This document shows, piece by piece, positions 35,583 through 43,672 of a stretch of 61,151 bases of DNA. Numbering within the stretch: position 1 is the stretch's first letter; every line of letters begins with the position of its first letter. The notes under the pieces were generated by a model. The model was given only the letters and a program-made list of their open reading frames with translations. It was not told the origin of the DNA and did not search any database. This DNA is from Thermoanaerobaculia bacterium. Lineage in GTDB: Bacteria > Acidobacteriota > Thermoanaerobaculia > Multivoradales > JAIOJS01. The DNA lies in NCBI GenBank assembly GCA_030429235.1, contig JAUIDB010000026.1, forward strand, positions 1 through 61,151, given 5' to 3'. Both the position numbers and the translations under genes were made by a program.

Positions 35583-36889
35583 GGGGTCCTCTCGGTACGT
35601 TGCTGGTGGTGGTACAGGGGCTGACTTGGTGGCAGAACACCGTCGAGCTTCAGGTGTTCCAGGTAGAGGTAGTCGCGGACATCGGAGAGCACGATTCGAT
35701 CCCCCTCGTCGAGTCCGCCGAGGACCTCGATGGCGTCGACGCCTCGCAGCCCGAGTTGGACGGATCGTTTGTGGAGCTGGTGGCCGTCGACGACGAACAG
35801 GTCCGCGGTGCGTCCCGGGGGGAGAAACGAACTCCTCGGGAAGCGCAGAGCGCCCGGCTTGCCGTCGACGATCAGATCCACCTCGACTCGAAGGTTGTTG
35901 CGTAGGGCAGGGTGGGTCGGAGTGTCGAGAGTGATGCCGAAGGTGACGATGCCGTTCTCGATCGTGGGGTGCACGCGGTCGAGCTGTCCGGTGAGTTGCT
36001 GTCCGTCGAGCCGGAGGCGAGCGGGGAGACCAGGGCGCAATCGCGCCGCGTGGATGTCAGACACCTGGGCTTCGACGCGGAAGGAGTCCAGGTCGGCGAT
36101 CCGGGCGAGCACGCCGCCCCGCTCGACGGTGGCTCCTTCCTCCTCGATCACCCAGGTCAGCACGCCGGCGCGGTCCGAGCGGGCGGTGGCGCGATCGAGA
36201 TGGCGGGCCGCCTCCTCGCGTTCCTTCGACAGGATGTCGAGCTCGAGTTCGTAGCGGCGATGGTCGGACTCGAAGCTGGTGAGCTCGTCGGCCAGAGCCC
36301 TCTCCGCCCCGCGGACCGCCAGTTCGGCCTTGCGCTGCTCTACCTCTCGTTGGCGTTGACTCTCCTCCGAGGCCAGGCCTTCGGCGAAGAGGCGACGCTG
36401 TTGGTCGAGCCGGTAGCTGGCGATCTCCAGATCGAGTCGAGCTGCCTCCAGGGACTCAGACAGCTCACTCCGACGGCTGGCGTGGCTGGCCTGCCGACCC
36501 TCGATCTGCCACCGTTTCTGGGTGATCCGCTCATCGAGACGGTCGAGCTGAAGGCGCGTGGCCGACGGATCGAGTCGAACGATCGGATCTCCCGGTTCCA
36601 GGGTCGCTCCCGGCTGCCGGACCACCTCGAGCACGCGGGCCTCGATGGGGCTCGAGACCACCTTCTCGAAGGCGGGCAGCACCTGGCCGGTGGCCGTGAT
36701 GGAGGCTTCGACCAGGCCCCGGTCGACTGTGCCGAGGCGGAGCTCGGCGGCTCTGACCGAGGGAACGAGTCGCTGTCGGAGCAGGGCGAGGAGGGCTAGC
36801 GTGACCAGGGCGAGACCGCCCAGCCGCAGGAAGCGGCGGTTCCGTCGTCGCCAGCGATCTCGTGGATCTCGAGTTCGGTCCATGCTCAT
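35579..36889 (-). CDS. HlyD/MacA-type periplasmic adaptor of the ABC exporter
   Basis: A 436-residue membrane-fusion protein anchored by one TM (about 22-40) after a very basic N-terminus (RDRWRRRNRRFLRLGG). The lipoyl halves (VVSSPIEARVLEVVRQPGATL and GVLTWVIEEEGATVERGG) flank a long coiled-coil hairpin (about 115-240), then a beta-barrel (FRVEAQVSDIHAARLRPGLPA). It is the first gene of the operon with the ATPase, two permeases, regulator and kinase. The ATG at 36889 lies only about 2 nt after the start site predicted by the sigma-54 promoter; ATG 36883 is an alternative. Confidence 0.92.
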   Translation of the reverse strand: MSMDRTRDPRDRWRRRNRRFLRLGGLALVTLALLALLRQRLVPSVRAAELRLGTVDRGLVEASITATGQVLPAFEKVVSSPIEARVLEVVRQPGATLEPGDPIVRLDPSATRLQLDRLDERITQKRWQIEGRQASHASRRSELSESLEAARLDLEIASYRLDQQRRLFAEGLASEESQRQREVEQRKAELAVRGAERALADELTSFESDHRRYELELDILSKEREEAARHLDRATARSDRAGVLTWVIEEEGATVERGGVLARIADLDSFRVEAQVSDIHAARLRPGLPARLRLDGQQLTGQLDRVHPTIENGIVTFGITLDTPTHPALRNNLRVEVDLIVDGKPGALRFPRSSFLPPGRTADLFVVDGHQLHKRSVQLGLRGVDAIEVLGGLDEGDRIVLSDVRDYLYLEHLKLDGVLPPSQPLYHHQQRTERTP

Positions 36890-36901
36890 GGTGAACCCTT
36901 G

Positions 36902-36917
36902 AGCAGGGTCTGTGCCA
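36902..36917 (-). promoter_or_regulatory. sigma-54 (-24/-12) promoter of the exporter operon
   Basis: On the minus strand the bases 36917-36902 read TGGCACAGACCCTGCT, an almost perfect match to the sigma-54 consensus (TGGCAC, four to five bases, TTGCA/T), with GG and GC exactly 10 bp apart. The operon it drives encodes an NtrC-type activator, which independently supports the call. Confidence 0.82.
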
Positions 36918-36981
36918 GATCCTTAAGTGTATTATTGGTAGTTACTTAGGGTCGCTGGCCGTGCGGTGGAATCGTCCTGGT

Positions 36982-37007
36982 TCGGACCCTGGCGTCCGAT
37001 TTCGGAC
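36982..37007. promoter_or_regulatory. enhancer-like palindromes for the NtrC-type regulator
   Basis: GTCCGA-TT-TCGGAC (36994-37007) is a perfect 14-bp dyad. A further TCGGAC at 36982-36987 forms a second inverted pair with the left arm. They lie roughly 70-95 bp upstream of the -24 element, a distance normal for activators of sigma-54 promoters, and are the best candidate binding sites of the regulator encoded at 31056-32498. Confidence 0.65.
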
Positions 37008-37046
37008 AATCGGGGCTCGCCCGAGGGTGGCCGCGCGGCGGTGTTC

Positions 37047-37075
37047 TTGACAGCTCGAAAGCGGAATCCCATACT
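37047..37075 (+). promoter_or_regulatory. sigma-70 promoter of the RDD-MoxR operon
   Basis: A perfect TTGACA (37047-37052) and CATACT (37070-37075) separated by exactly 17 bp. The -10 sequence is the same as in the metH promoter. It lies 45-57 nt before the possible starts of the RDD gene and shares the region with the divergent sigma-54 promoter. Confidence 0.75.
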
Positions 37076-37131
37076 CGCCGCTTCCTAACGTCTAGTTTTC
37101 TCGTCTGCAATCAGGGGGGTTGGCCCGGGAG

Positions 37132-37815
37132 ATGATCGACACGCTGCGCCAGGTGGAGACGCCAGAAGGGGTCGACCTGAAGCTACCGCTGGCCGGTCTG
37201 ATTCCGCGGGGCCTGGCCTGGTCGATCGACCTCGTGCTTCGCCTTTTGGGCTACGGTGTGGCGGCGGTGTTCCTGGCAGCACTGGGTGAGGTCGGTACCG
37301 GCCTCTACCTGATCCTCCTCTTCGTCGGAGAGTGGTTCTATCCTGTGTTGTTCGAGGTCTTCAACGGTGGCGCCACACCGGGCAAGGCCACTCTGGGCCT
37401 CTTGGTGGTTCAGGACGACGGGACGCCCGTAGGCTGGAGTTCCTCGTTGCTGAGGAACCTGTTGCGCTTCGCTGACTTCCTGCCGATCGCGTATGGCTTC
37501 GGCCTGACCAGTCTTCTCCTGCAGCGGGACTTCAAGCGACTGGGCGACCTGGCGGCGGGAACGGTGGTGGTCTATCGGCCGGTGGAACGCCGGGTCGAGG
37601 CACTCTCGGACGAGGCCAGTCCTCTGCCTCCTCCCGTTCCCCTGCAGCGTCAAGAGCAGCTCGCGGTGGTCGAGTTCGCTCAACGGCGCAGTACCTGGAC
37701 CGATGGTCGGGCGCAGGAACTGGCGCAGATGACGGGCTCGTTGGTGACGGGGAGTCGGCGCGAGAAGGTCGATCAACTGCTCGGCCTGGCGGCCTGGTTG
37801 CAGGGACGCCGATGA
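37132..37815 (+). CDS. RDD family membrane protein
   Basis: A 227-residue protein of the RDD family. LIPRGLAWSIDLVLRLLGYG (about 20-40) contains the Arg and Asp of the RDD motif in the first TM, followed by a second TM (YLILLFVGEWFYPVLFEVF), GGATPGKATLGL, and a third (about 115-135). The C-terminal 90 residues are soluble. RDD proteins are poorly understood; some act in ion transport or quality control. ATG 37132 is used, though TTG 37120 is equally possible and neither has a well-spaced ribosome site. It overlaps the SpoIIM-like gene by 4 nt. Confidence 0.85.
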   Translation: MIDTLRQVETPEGVDLKLPLAGLIPRGLAWSIDLVLRLLGYGVAAVFLAALGEVGTGLYLILLFVGEWFYPVLFEVFNGGATPGKATLGLLVVQDDGTPVGWSSSLLRNLLRFADFLPIAYGFGLTSLLLQRDFKRLGDLAAGTVVVYRPVERRVEALSDEASPLPPPVPLQRQEQLAVVEFAQRRSTWTDGRAQELAQMTGSLVTGSRREKVDQLLGLAAWLQGRR

Positions 37816-38765
37816 ACCGGGAGAGTTTCCGCCAGCGACGGTCGGCGGACTGGGACCGCCTGGAGGTGCTGCTGTCGGGGTTGGAGGATCGTCGCCTGAA
37901 GTCGGTACCGGGTGGGGCGGAGATCCCGGCCCTCTACCGTCGTGCCTGCCAGGATCTGGCTCTGGTGCGGAGTCGATCGTACGGTCGCGACCTCGAACAG
38001 CGTCTGCACGAGATCGTCCTCCGGGGCCATCGGGCGCTCTATCGAGGGCAACGCCTGAGTTGGGAACGGGTGGGGCAGTTCGTGGTGGTCGAGTTTCCGC
38101 GATTGGTGCGTCAGGAACACCGGCTGGTCGCGTTCTGTACTGCATTCTTCCTACTGCCTTTCGTCGGCGTCGGGGTGGGGGTGCACGAACAACCCGACCT
38201 GATCTACTGGCTGTTGGGGCAGGAACAGGTCGCCGAGTTCGAGGCGATGTACGCCGACGGCGGAAACTTCGGTCGCGACGCCGAGAGTGACGTGCTGATG
38301 TTCGGTTTCTACATCTTCAACAACATCGGGATCGCGCTGCGCACGTTTGCCTCGGGCATCTTCCTCGGCCTTGGCTCGCTCTTCATCCTCCTCTTCAACG
38401 GACTCCATCTCGGCGCGGTCTCCGGGCATCTCATTCGGGTCGGCTACGGTGGGAACTTCCTGCCGTTTGTCGTCGGACACGGTGCCTTCGAGCTGACCGG
38501 GATCGTGCTGGCGGGGGCGGCCGGGACCCGACTCGGACTCTCCCTGCTCCGGCCAGGGCATCGGAGCCGCGCCCGGTCGTTGGCGACCGAGGCGCGGCGG
38601 ATTCTGCCCATGATCGTCGGGGTGGCCCTGATGCTATTGGTGGCAGCCTTCGTCGAAGCGTTCTGGTCTGCGTCCAGTGCTTCGGCCGATCTCCGTTATG
38701 GAGTCGGGGCCCTGCTTTGGCTGACGGTTTTCCTCTACTTCGGCCTGGTGGGGAGGGACCGTTGA
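37812..38765 (+). CDS. SpoIIM-family (stage II sporulation protein M-like) membrane protein
   Basis: A 317-residue integral membrane protein of the SpoIIM/DUF95 family. The soluble N-terminal part (NRESFRQRRSADWDRLEVLL; LPALYRRACQDLALVRSRSYG-like at about 40-60) is followed by five or six TM helices from about residue 108. FYIFNNIGIALRTFASGIFLGLGSLFILLFNGLHLG and GHGAFELTGIVLAGAAGTRLG are the family cores. Outside spore formers these genes occur, as here, with RDD, MoxR and DUF58 genes, not in sporulation. It is linked to both neighbours by 4-nt overlaps. Confidence 0.9.
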   Translation: MNRESFRQRRSADWDRLEVLLSGLEDRRLKSVPGGAEIPALYRRACQDLALVRSRSYGRDLEQRLHEIVLRGHRALYRGQRLSWERVGQFVVVEFPRLVRQEHRLVAFCTAFFLLPFVGVGVGVHEQPDLIYWLLGQEQVAEFEAMYADGGNFGRDAESDVLMFGFYIFNNIGIALRTFASGIFLGLGSLFILLFNGLHLGAVSGHLIRVGYGGNFLPFVVGHGAFELTGIVLAGAAGTRLGLSLLRPGHRSRARSLATEARRILPMIVGVALMLLVAAFVEAFWSASSASADLRYGVGALLWLTVFLYFGLVGRDR

Positions 38766-40231
38766 ACCTGGACCGGGTCGCGGTGGCCGTGCGACCGCGC
38801 CGCCCCTGGGAGGCGGTGGACCTCGGATTCCATCTGGCTCGGGAATGGTGGCGGCCGTTGGCCACGGTCTGGTGCGCGGTCCTCGGGCCTCTCTGGCTCG
38901 TGCTGTTGGTGCCCGCCTACTGGAGTCCGTTGCTCGCTACCTTGCTGGTGTGGTGGTTCAAGCCCTTCTACGACGTGCCGGTGCTCTACGTGGTGAGCCG
39001 CCGCCTGTTCGGTGCCGAGCCCGGTTGGCGCGAAACGAGGCGCTATGCACTTCGAGCTTGGCGTCGGCATTGGTGGCGCCTGCTCTTCTGGCGTCGGATT
39101 CAAGTGTCGAGGAGCTTCTTTCTCCCGATCCTGCTGTTGGAGGGCCTGTCCGGGCGCCCGCTGGCGGCTCGCCGTCGCCTGTTGGGGCGTCGAGACGTCT
39201 TGCAGACCGTACTGCTGTTGACCATCTCGTGCATCGTGGTCGAGACGTTCCTCGAACTCGCCTGCCTGGGCGGGCTGGCGCTGCTCATTCCGAGTGGTCT
39301 TCTCGATATCTGGGGTGAACTGGCTCGCTACTTCGAGCCGGAAGAGGCGCGGTGGTTCGAGTACCTGTCGTTGGCGGCCTGGCTGGTGGCTTTGCCCATC
39401 GTCGAGTCCTGCTACGTGGCCGCGGGCTTCTGCCTCTACCTCAACCGCCGGACCGAACTGGAGGGATGGGACGTCGAGGTCGAGTTCCGGCGCATCGGAC
39501 GACGACTCGGTCGGCCCACTGGCCTCAGAGCGGGAGTCGTGGGGCTGGTCGGACTGCTCGTCCTCGGTGTCTCGTTGTGGCCGGTGGCACCGCTTCGAGC
39601 CGGCGCTCTCCCGGACCCTCCCGATCCCTCGCAGGTGATCGTCGAGGTCCTCGACAGTGCAGAGTTCGAGACCACGCGGACCGTACGTTCGTGGCGCGGG
39701 CTCGAACCGAATGAAGGTGCTACGAGCCTGCTCCCGAGCGAGCTCATCGCCGGAATCGGCGGTCTCATCGAAGTCGTCCTGTGGATCGGGGCGTTCGTGC
39801 TTCTGGCGTGGTTCCTGTGGCAGCTCGTGCCGGTATTGGATCGGCACCGTCGCGCGCCGTCGGCGGGGATCGACGACAGCGAGGCGCTGATCCGTCGGCG
39901 CACCACCGGCGACGGTGGTGGCGATCCCCTGCCCCTCGATGTCCCGGCGGCGGCGCGAGCCGAACTCGATCGGGGGCATCCGCTGCTGGCTGCGAGTCTG
40001 CTCTATCGCGGCGCCCTGGCCCTGCTGATGCGGCGTCACCACCGCCAGATCCCCCGGAGCTGGACCGAAGAGCAGGTCGTGGACTCCCTGCTCGAACGGC
40101 TTCCGGATCGTCACCTGGCCTACGTGCGGGACGTCACGGGTACCTGGCAGTCGCTGGCCTACGGCCACCGGTTGCCGGATCCCGACTGGTTGCGGGGACT
40201 GTGTGATCGCTGGGCGGAGGACCTGGCGTGA
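38762..40231 (+). CDS. membrane protein with C-terminal DUF4129-like domain
   Basis: A 489-residue protein with several TM segments (about 33-62, 130-165, 195-215, 255-275, 335-360) and a cytoplasmic C-terminal domain (about 405-489: HPLLAASLLYRGALALLMRRH, IPRSWTEEQVVDSL, TGTWQSLAYGHRLPDPDWLRGLCDRW). That tail resembles DUF4129, a standard partner in MoxR/DUF58 clusters. TTG at 38762 is preferred because GGGAGGG lies 3-9 nt upstream and it makes a TTGA overlap with the previous stop; the longer frame would overlap that gene by 48 nt. Confidence 0.78.
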   Translation: MNLDRVAVAVRPRRPWEAVDLGFHLAREWWRPLATVWCAVLGPLWLVLLVPAYWSPLLATLLVWWFKPFYDVPVLYVVSRRLFGAEPGWRETRRYALRAWRRHWWRLLFWRRIQVSRSFFLPILLLEGLSGRPLAARRRLLGRRDVLQTVLLLTISCIVVETFLELACLGGLALLIPSGLLDIWGELARYFEPEEARWFEYLSLAAWLVALPIVESCYVAAGFCLYLNRRTELEGWDVEVEFRRIGRRLGRPTGLRAGVVGLVGLLVLGVSLWPVAPLRAGALPDPPDPSQVIVEVLDSAEFETTRTVRSWRGLEPNEGATSLLPSELIAGIGGLIEVVLWIGAFVLLAWFLWQLVPVLDRHRRAPSAGIDDSEALIRRRTTGDGGGDPLPLDVPAAARAELDRGHPLLAASLLYRGALALLMRRHHRQIPRSWTEEQVVDSLLERLPDRHLAYVRDVTGTWQSLAYGHRLPDPDWLRGLCDRWAEDLA

Positions 40232-41331
40232 ACCGTCGCTGGTTCTTCGGGTTGGCGGCGACGTCGCTGGCGGTGATCGCGGTGGTCTTTCTCGCCGGCC
40301 TGGAGCGAGTCGAGCGGACCATCTGGGTCGGACTGCAGGGTGCGGCGGCTCGCGACCCCTACCTGGCCGCGCAGCGGTTGCTCGAGGGGATGGGCCGTGA
40401 AGTGGAGCGTGAACTCTACGGCTTCGACCGGCTGGAGCCCGGCGCCACCGTCCTTTGGGTCGGTCGGGTGCCGGCCTTCGACCAGAAGACCCTCTCCGAT
40501 CTCGTAGCTTGGGTCGAAGGGGGAGGTCGATTGGTGATCGGCCCCCATCGTCAGGTCAGTGATTGGTTCAACGCCGGTCTGCTGCCATCGGCGGTGCCGG
40601 AAGAGACCACGACCGGACCGGACTCCCCAGGTGAGGTGCAGGTCGTGACCCTCGACGAGTCGGGGCGCACGTGGACGGTGGAGTTCCCGGCGGAGTCGGC
40701 GCGATTGCTCGATCCCAACACGGCCAAGAGCTCGCCACCCCAGGACTATCTACGCCAGCGCCGCTTCGTCGACGGGCAGGTGACCCTGCTCGCCAGCACG
40801 GTGCCGTTCGAGACCTCCAGCATCGGGGAGCGGGATCACGCCGCCCTGCTCTGGGATCTGGTCGGGGGCGAAGTAGGCTCCGTCGGTCCCGTGTACCTGG
40901 TCGACCGTTCGGTCACCGCGGAGTGGTGGAGCCTGCTCGGGCGTTCCTGGTGGATCGTGGTCGGCCTCGCCGCCTGGGTTCTGCTCTGGGGCTGGAGAAC
41001 GGGGACCCGCATCGGTCCGGTGACCGAAACCCAGGCCGCACCTCGTCGCAGTTTGCTCGAGCACATCGACGCCAGCGGCCAACTGTTGTGGAGGCTCGAC
41101 GAGCGCGGTGCGCTGCTCGAGGGCTTGCGGGCCGCCGTGCACCGCCGGGTCGCGGAACGCCACCCGGGTTGGTTGGCCCTGGCTCGACGAGACCGGATTG
41201 CGCGGTTGGCCTCGACCGGCGGCGTGGCCGGTGGCCTGCTCGATCAGGCCCTCGAAGGCGGCGAGCCGACCGACGCCACCAGTTTCCTTCGTTCTGTTCG
41301 TACCCTCGACCGTGTCTGGAGATCGTTATGA
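40228..41331 (+). CDS. DUF4350 domain protein
   Basis: The 367-residue protein has an N-terminal TM (about 4-24), a periplasmic DUF4350-like domain (DPYLAAQRLLEGMGREVERE, ATVLWVGRVPAFDQKTLSDLVAWVEGGGRLVIGP), and a second TM at about 233-250 (WWIVVGLAAWVLLWGW) followed by a cytoplasmic tail. This is the usual partner of MoxR and DUF58 proteins. The fold resembles class-I amidotransferase-like or ABC-type auxiliary domains, but no catalytic residues are evident. GTG start overlaps the previous stop by 4 nt, and its own stop overlaps the MoxR ATG. Confidence 0.87.
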   Translation: MNRRWFFGLAATSLAVIAVVFLAGLERVERTIWVGLQGAAARDPYLAAQRLLEGMGREVERELYGFDRLEPGATVLWVGRVPAFDQKTLSDLVAWVEGGGRLVIGPHRQVSDWFNAGLLPSAVPEETTTGPDSPGEVQVVTLDESGRTWTVEFPAESARLLDPNTAKSSPPQDYLRQRRFVDGQVTLLASTVPFETSSIGERDHAALLWDLVGGEVGSVGPVYLVDRSVTAEWWSLLGRSWWIVVGLAAWVLLWGWRTGTRIGPVTETQAAPRRSLLEHIDASGQLLWRLDERGALLEGLRAAVHRRVAERHPGWLALARRDRIARLASTGGVAGGLLDQALEGGEPTDATSFLRSVRTLDRVWRSL

Positions 41332-42338
41332 CCGAACCCCCCCGAGAGCCCTCGTTCGTTCCTGCTGCCGCCCCTGCCGAACCACCTGGGGAGGTCGCCG
41401 AACTCGGCCGCCGCATCCGCCATGAAATCGCCAAGGTGGTGGTGGCTCAGGACGAGGCCATCGACCACATCCTGGTAGCGCTGCTGGCGGCCGGCCACGT
41501 GCTGTTGGAAGGGGTACCCGGCACGGGCAAGACCTTGATGGTCCTGGCCCTTTCGCGGACCTTCGGCGGTCGGTTCTCGCGCGTGCAGTTCACTCCGGAT
41601 CTGATGCCTACCGACGTGACCGGCCACACGCTCTACGATGCCAAGTCCGGTCAGTTCCAGGTGCGCAAGGGACCGGCTTTCACCAACCTGCTGCTGGCGG
41701 ACGAGATCAACCGGGCCCCGGCCAAGACGCAGGCGGCCCTGTTGGAGGTGATGCAGGAGCAGCAGATCTCGATCGAGGGTCGGACCTTCGAGCTGACGCC
41801 GCCGTTCATGACTCTGGCCACCCAGAACCCGATCGAGCAGGAGGGGACCTACCCCTTGCCCGAGGCGCAGTTGGACCGGTTCCTCCTCAAGGTGGTGGTC
41901 TCCTATCCGGCTCTGGAGGAAGAGGTCCACCTGGTCCAGAGAGTGACCTCGGGACGGATCGGAGACCGGTTGGACGTGGCGGCCGTGCAAGCGGTGACGA
42001 CGCCGGAGGAAGTGGTGGCCATGCAACGCAAGGTCGGCACCGTTCTGCTCGACGAACGGGTCCTGCGGTACGCGGTCGAGGTCGTCCGTGCGACCCGCAA
42101 CTGGCAAGGGCTTCGAGTCGGGGTGGGTCCCCGTGGAGCGGTGTCGTTGGTGCGGGCCGCGCGAGCGGCAGCGGCCCTGGCGGGGAGGGACTTCGTGACC
42201 CCCGACGACGTGCGGCGAATCGCGGTCCCGGCTCTGGCGCATCGCGTGATCGTGGCGCCCGAGTTGGAGATCGAGGGCTACACCGCCGAACGGGCCGTGG
42301 GCGACCTGCTGGACCAGGTGGAGGCCCCGCGTCTGTGA
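41328..42338 (+). CDS. MoxR family AAA+ ATPase
   Basis: A 336-residue AAA+ ATPase of the MoxR group, chaperones that insert cofactors or remodel protein complexes. Walker A is GVPGTGKT (62-69), Walker B LLLADEIN (121-128), followed by RAPAKTQAALLEVMQEQQIS, the sensor-1 segment LATQNPIEQEGTYPLPEAQLDRF and sensor 2 near 265-285. The first 20 residues are a disordered Pro/Ala stretch. The ATG at 41328 overlaps the DUF4350 stop (ATGA). Partners in the same operon are DUF58, DUF4129, DUF4350 and SpoIIM proteins. Confidence 0.95.
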   Translation: MTEPPREPSFVPAAAPAEPPGEVAELGRRIRHEIAKVVVAQDEAIDHILVALLAAGHVLLEGVPGTGKTLMVLALSRTFGGRFSRVQFTPDLMPTDVTGHTLYDAKSGQFQVRKGPAFTNLLLADEINRAPAKTQAALLEVMQEQQISIEGRTFELTPPFMTLATQNPIEQEGTYPLPEAQLDRFLLKVVVSYPALEEEVHLVQRVTSGRIGDRLDVAAVQAVTTPEEVVAMQRKVGTVLLDERVLRYAVEVVRATRNWQGLRVGVGPRGAVSLVRAARAAAALAGRDFVTPDDVRRIAVPALAHRVIVAPELEIEGYTAERAVGDLLDQVEAPRL

Positions 42339-43639
42339 GGCCCGGCCGGCGCCTGCTCCACCTCGTGCTACTGGTGGTCGTGGCCTCGGTTGGAGGCTTG
42401 GTCTGGCCGCGGTCGGCGCCGGCCCTGATTGCACTCACCGCGGTCGGGCTTGGTTTCGCTCTGCGGGACCTGCGGAGGTTGCGCCGCACTCCGGAGGTGC
42501 AGCCCCGCCGAGTGGTCGCGACGAGCTTGCCGCTCGGCGTCTGGAGCCCGGTCGGCCTCGAGGTCGAGAATCCGGCGGGTCGCCCGCTGCGACTCCTGCT
42601 CACGGAGGTACACCCGTCGAGTTGGCAGAGTCGGGGTCTGCCGGTCCGCCTCGACCTGGCTCCGGGGGAGGAGGTCGAGATCGAATACTCGGTGCGGCCT
42701 TGGCAGCGCGGGAGCGAGACGCTGGGTCCCTGCGAGGTGTGGATCGAATCTCCGTTCGGGCTCTGGGAGCGCCGGTGGCGACCCGGTCCGGGAACGGCGG
42801 TGCGGGTCTTGCCGAACTTCCGGCCGTTGCTGAAGTACTCCTGGCTGGCCCTCGACAACCGCCTCGAGGAGATGGGGATCCGGGTCCAACGGCGGCGAGG
42901 AGAGGGCCTCGAGTTCAACCAGCTCCGCGACTATCGGCCGGGGGACTCGCAACGCCAGATCGACTGGAAGGCAACCTGCCGCCGGCAGAAGCTGATCTCA
43001 CGGGAATACCAGGACGAGCGCGATCAGCGCCTCGTCCTGCTGCTCGACTGCGGGCGGCGGATGCGAGCCCAGGACGGGCCGATCAGCCACTTCGATCAGG
43101 TGCTCAACGCCGCCTTGTTGCTGACCCATGCTGCGGTGCGCAAGGGCGATGCCGTGGGGCTCGCTACCTTCGCCGGGAGTCGTCGCTGGGTGCCCCCAAC
43201 CAAGGGTCTAGCCGCAACCTCGGCGGTGCTCGAAGCCGTGTACGACCTGCAGGTGACCCGGGAGACGCCCGATTTTTCGCTGGCGGCCACCCAACTGGCG
43301 GCACGGCTCCGGCGACGGTCCCTCATCGTTCTCGTGACCAACGTCCGAGACGAGGACATCTCCGATCTCGAACCCGCGGTTCGGGTCCTCGGGGGCAAGC
43401 ACCTCGTGCTGGTGGCGAGCCTCCGGGAGCGAGCGTTGCGCGAGGCCCTGGCGGCCCCTCCTCGGACTCTCGACGACGCCATCCTCACCTCGGCCGTCTT
43501 GGTCTACGACGAGGCTCGACGGCGAGCTCACGACCGACTCGCGGGGCGGGGCGTGCTGACGCTCGATAGCGAGCCGGACGAACTACCGGTGGCGCTGGTC
43601 AACAAGTACCTCGAGATCAAACGTCGGGGTATCCTCTAG
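42335..43639 (+). CDS. DUF58 domain protein (VWA-like)
   Basis: The 434-residue protein has two N-terminal TM helices (about 1-45), an Ig-like region (about 60-150) and the DUF58 block, EGLEFNQLRDYRPGDSQRQI then DWKATCRRQKLISREY (about 190-225), followed by a von Willebrand A-like domain (RLVLLLDCGRRM, VGLATFAGSRRWVPPT, SLIVLVTNVRDED). The MIDAS-type DxSxS is degenerate (DCGRR), so metal binding is doubtful. DUF58 proteins are the standard MoxR partners. GTG start overlaps the moxR stop by 4 nt. Confidence 0.93.
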   Translation: MRPGRRLLHLVLLVVVASVGGLVWPRSAPALIALTAVGLGFALRDLRRLRRTPEVQPRRVVATSLPLGVWSPVGLEVENPAGRPLRLLLTEVHPSSWQSRGLPVRLDLAPGEEVEIEYSVRPWQRGSETLGPCEVWIESPFGLWERRWRPGPGTAVRVLPNFRPLLKYSWLALDNRLEEMGIRVQRRRGEGLEFNQLRDYRPGDSQRQIDWKATCRRQKLISREYQDERDQRLVLLLDCGRRMRAQDGPISHFDQVLNAALLLTHAAVRKGDAVGLATFAGSRRWVPPTKGLAATSAVLEAVYDLQVTRETPDFSLAATQLAARLRRRSLIVLVTNVRDEDISDLEPAVRVLGGKHLVLVASLRERALREALAAPPRTLDDAILTSAVLVYDEARRRAHDRLAGRGVLTLDSEPDELPVALVNKYLEIKRRGIL

Positions 43640-43672
43640 GTCTGGTCACCACGGTGAGAAGGAGTGTGCGTC

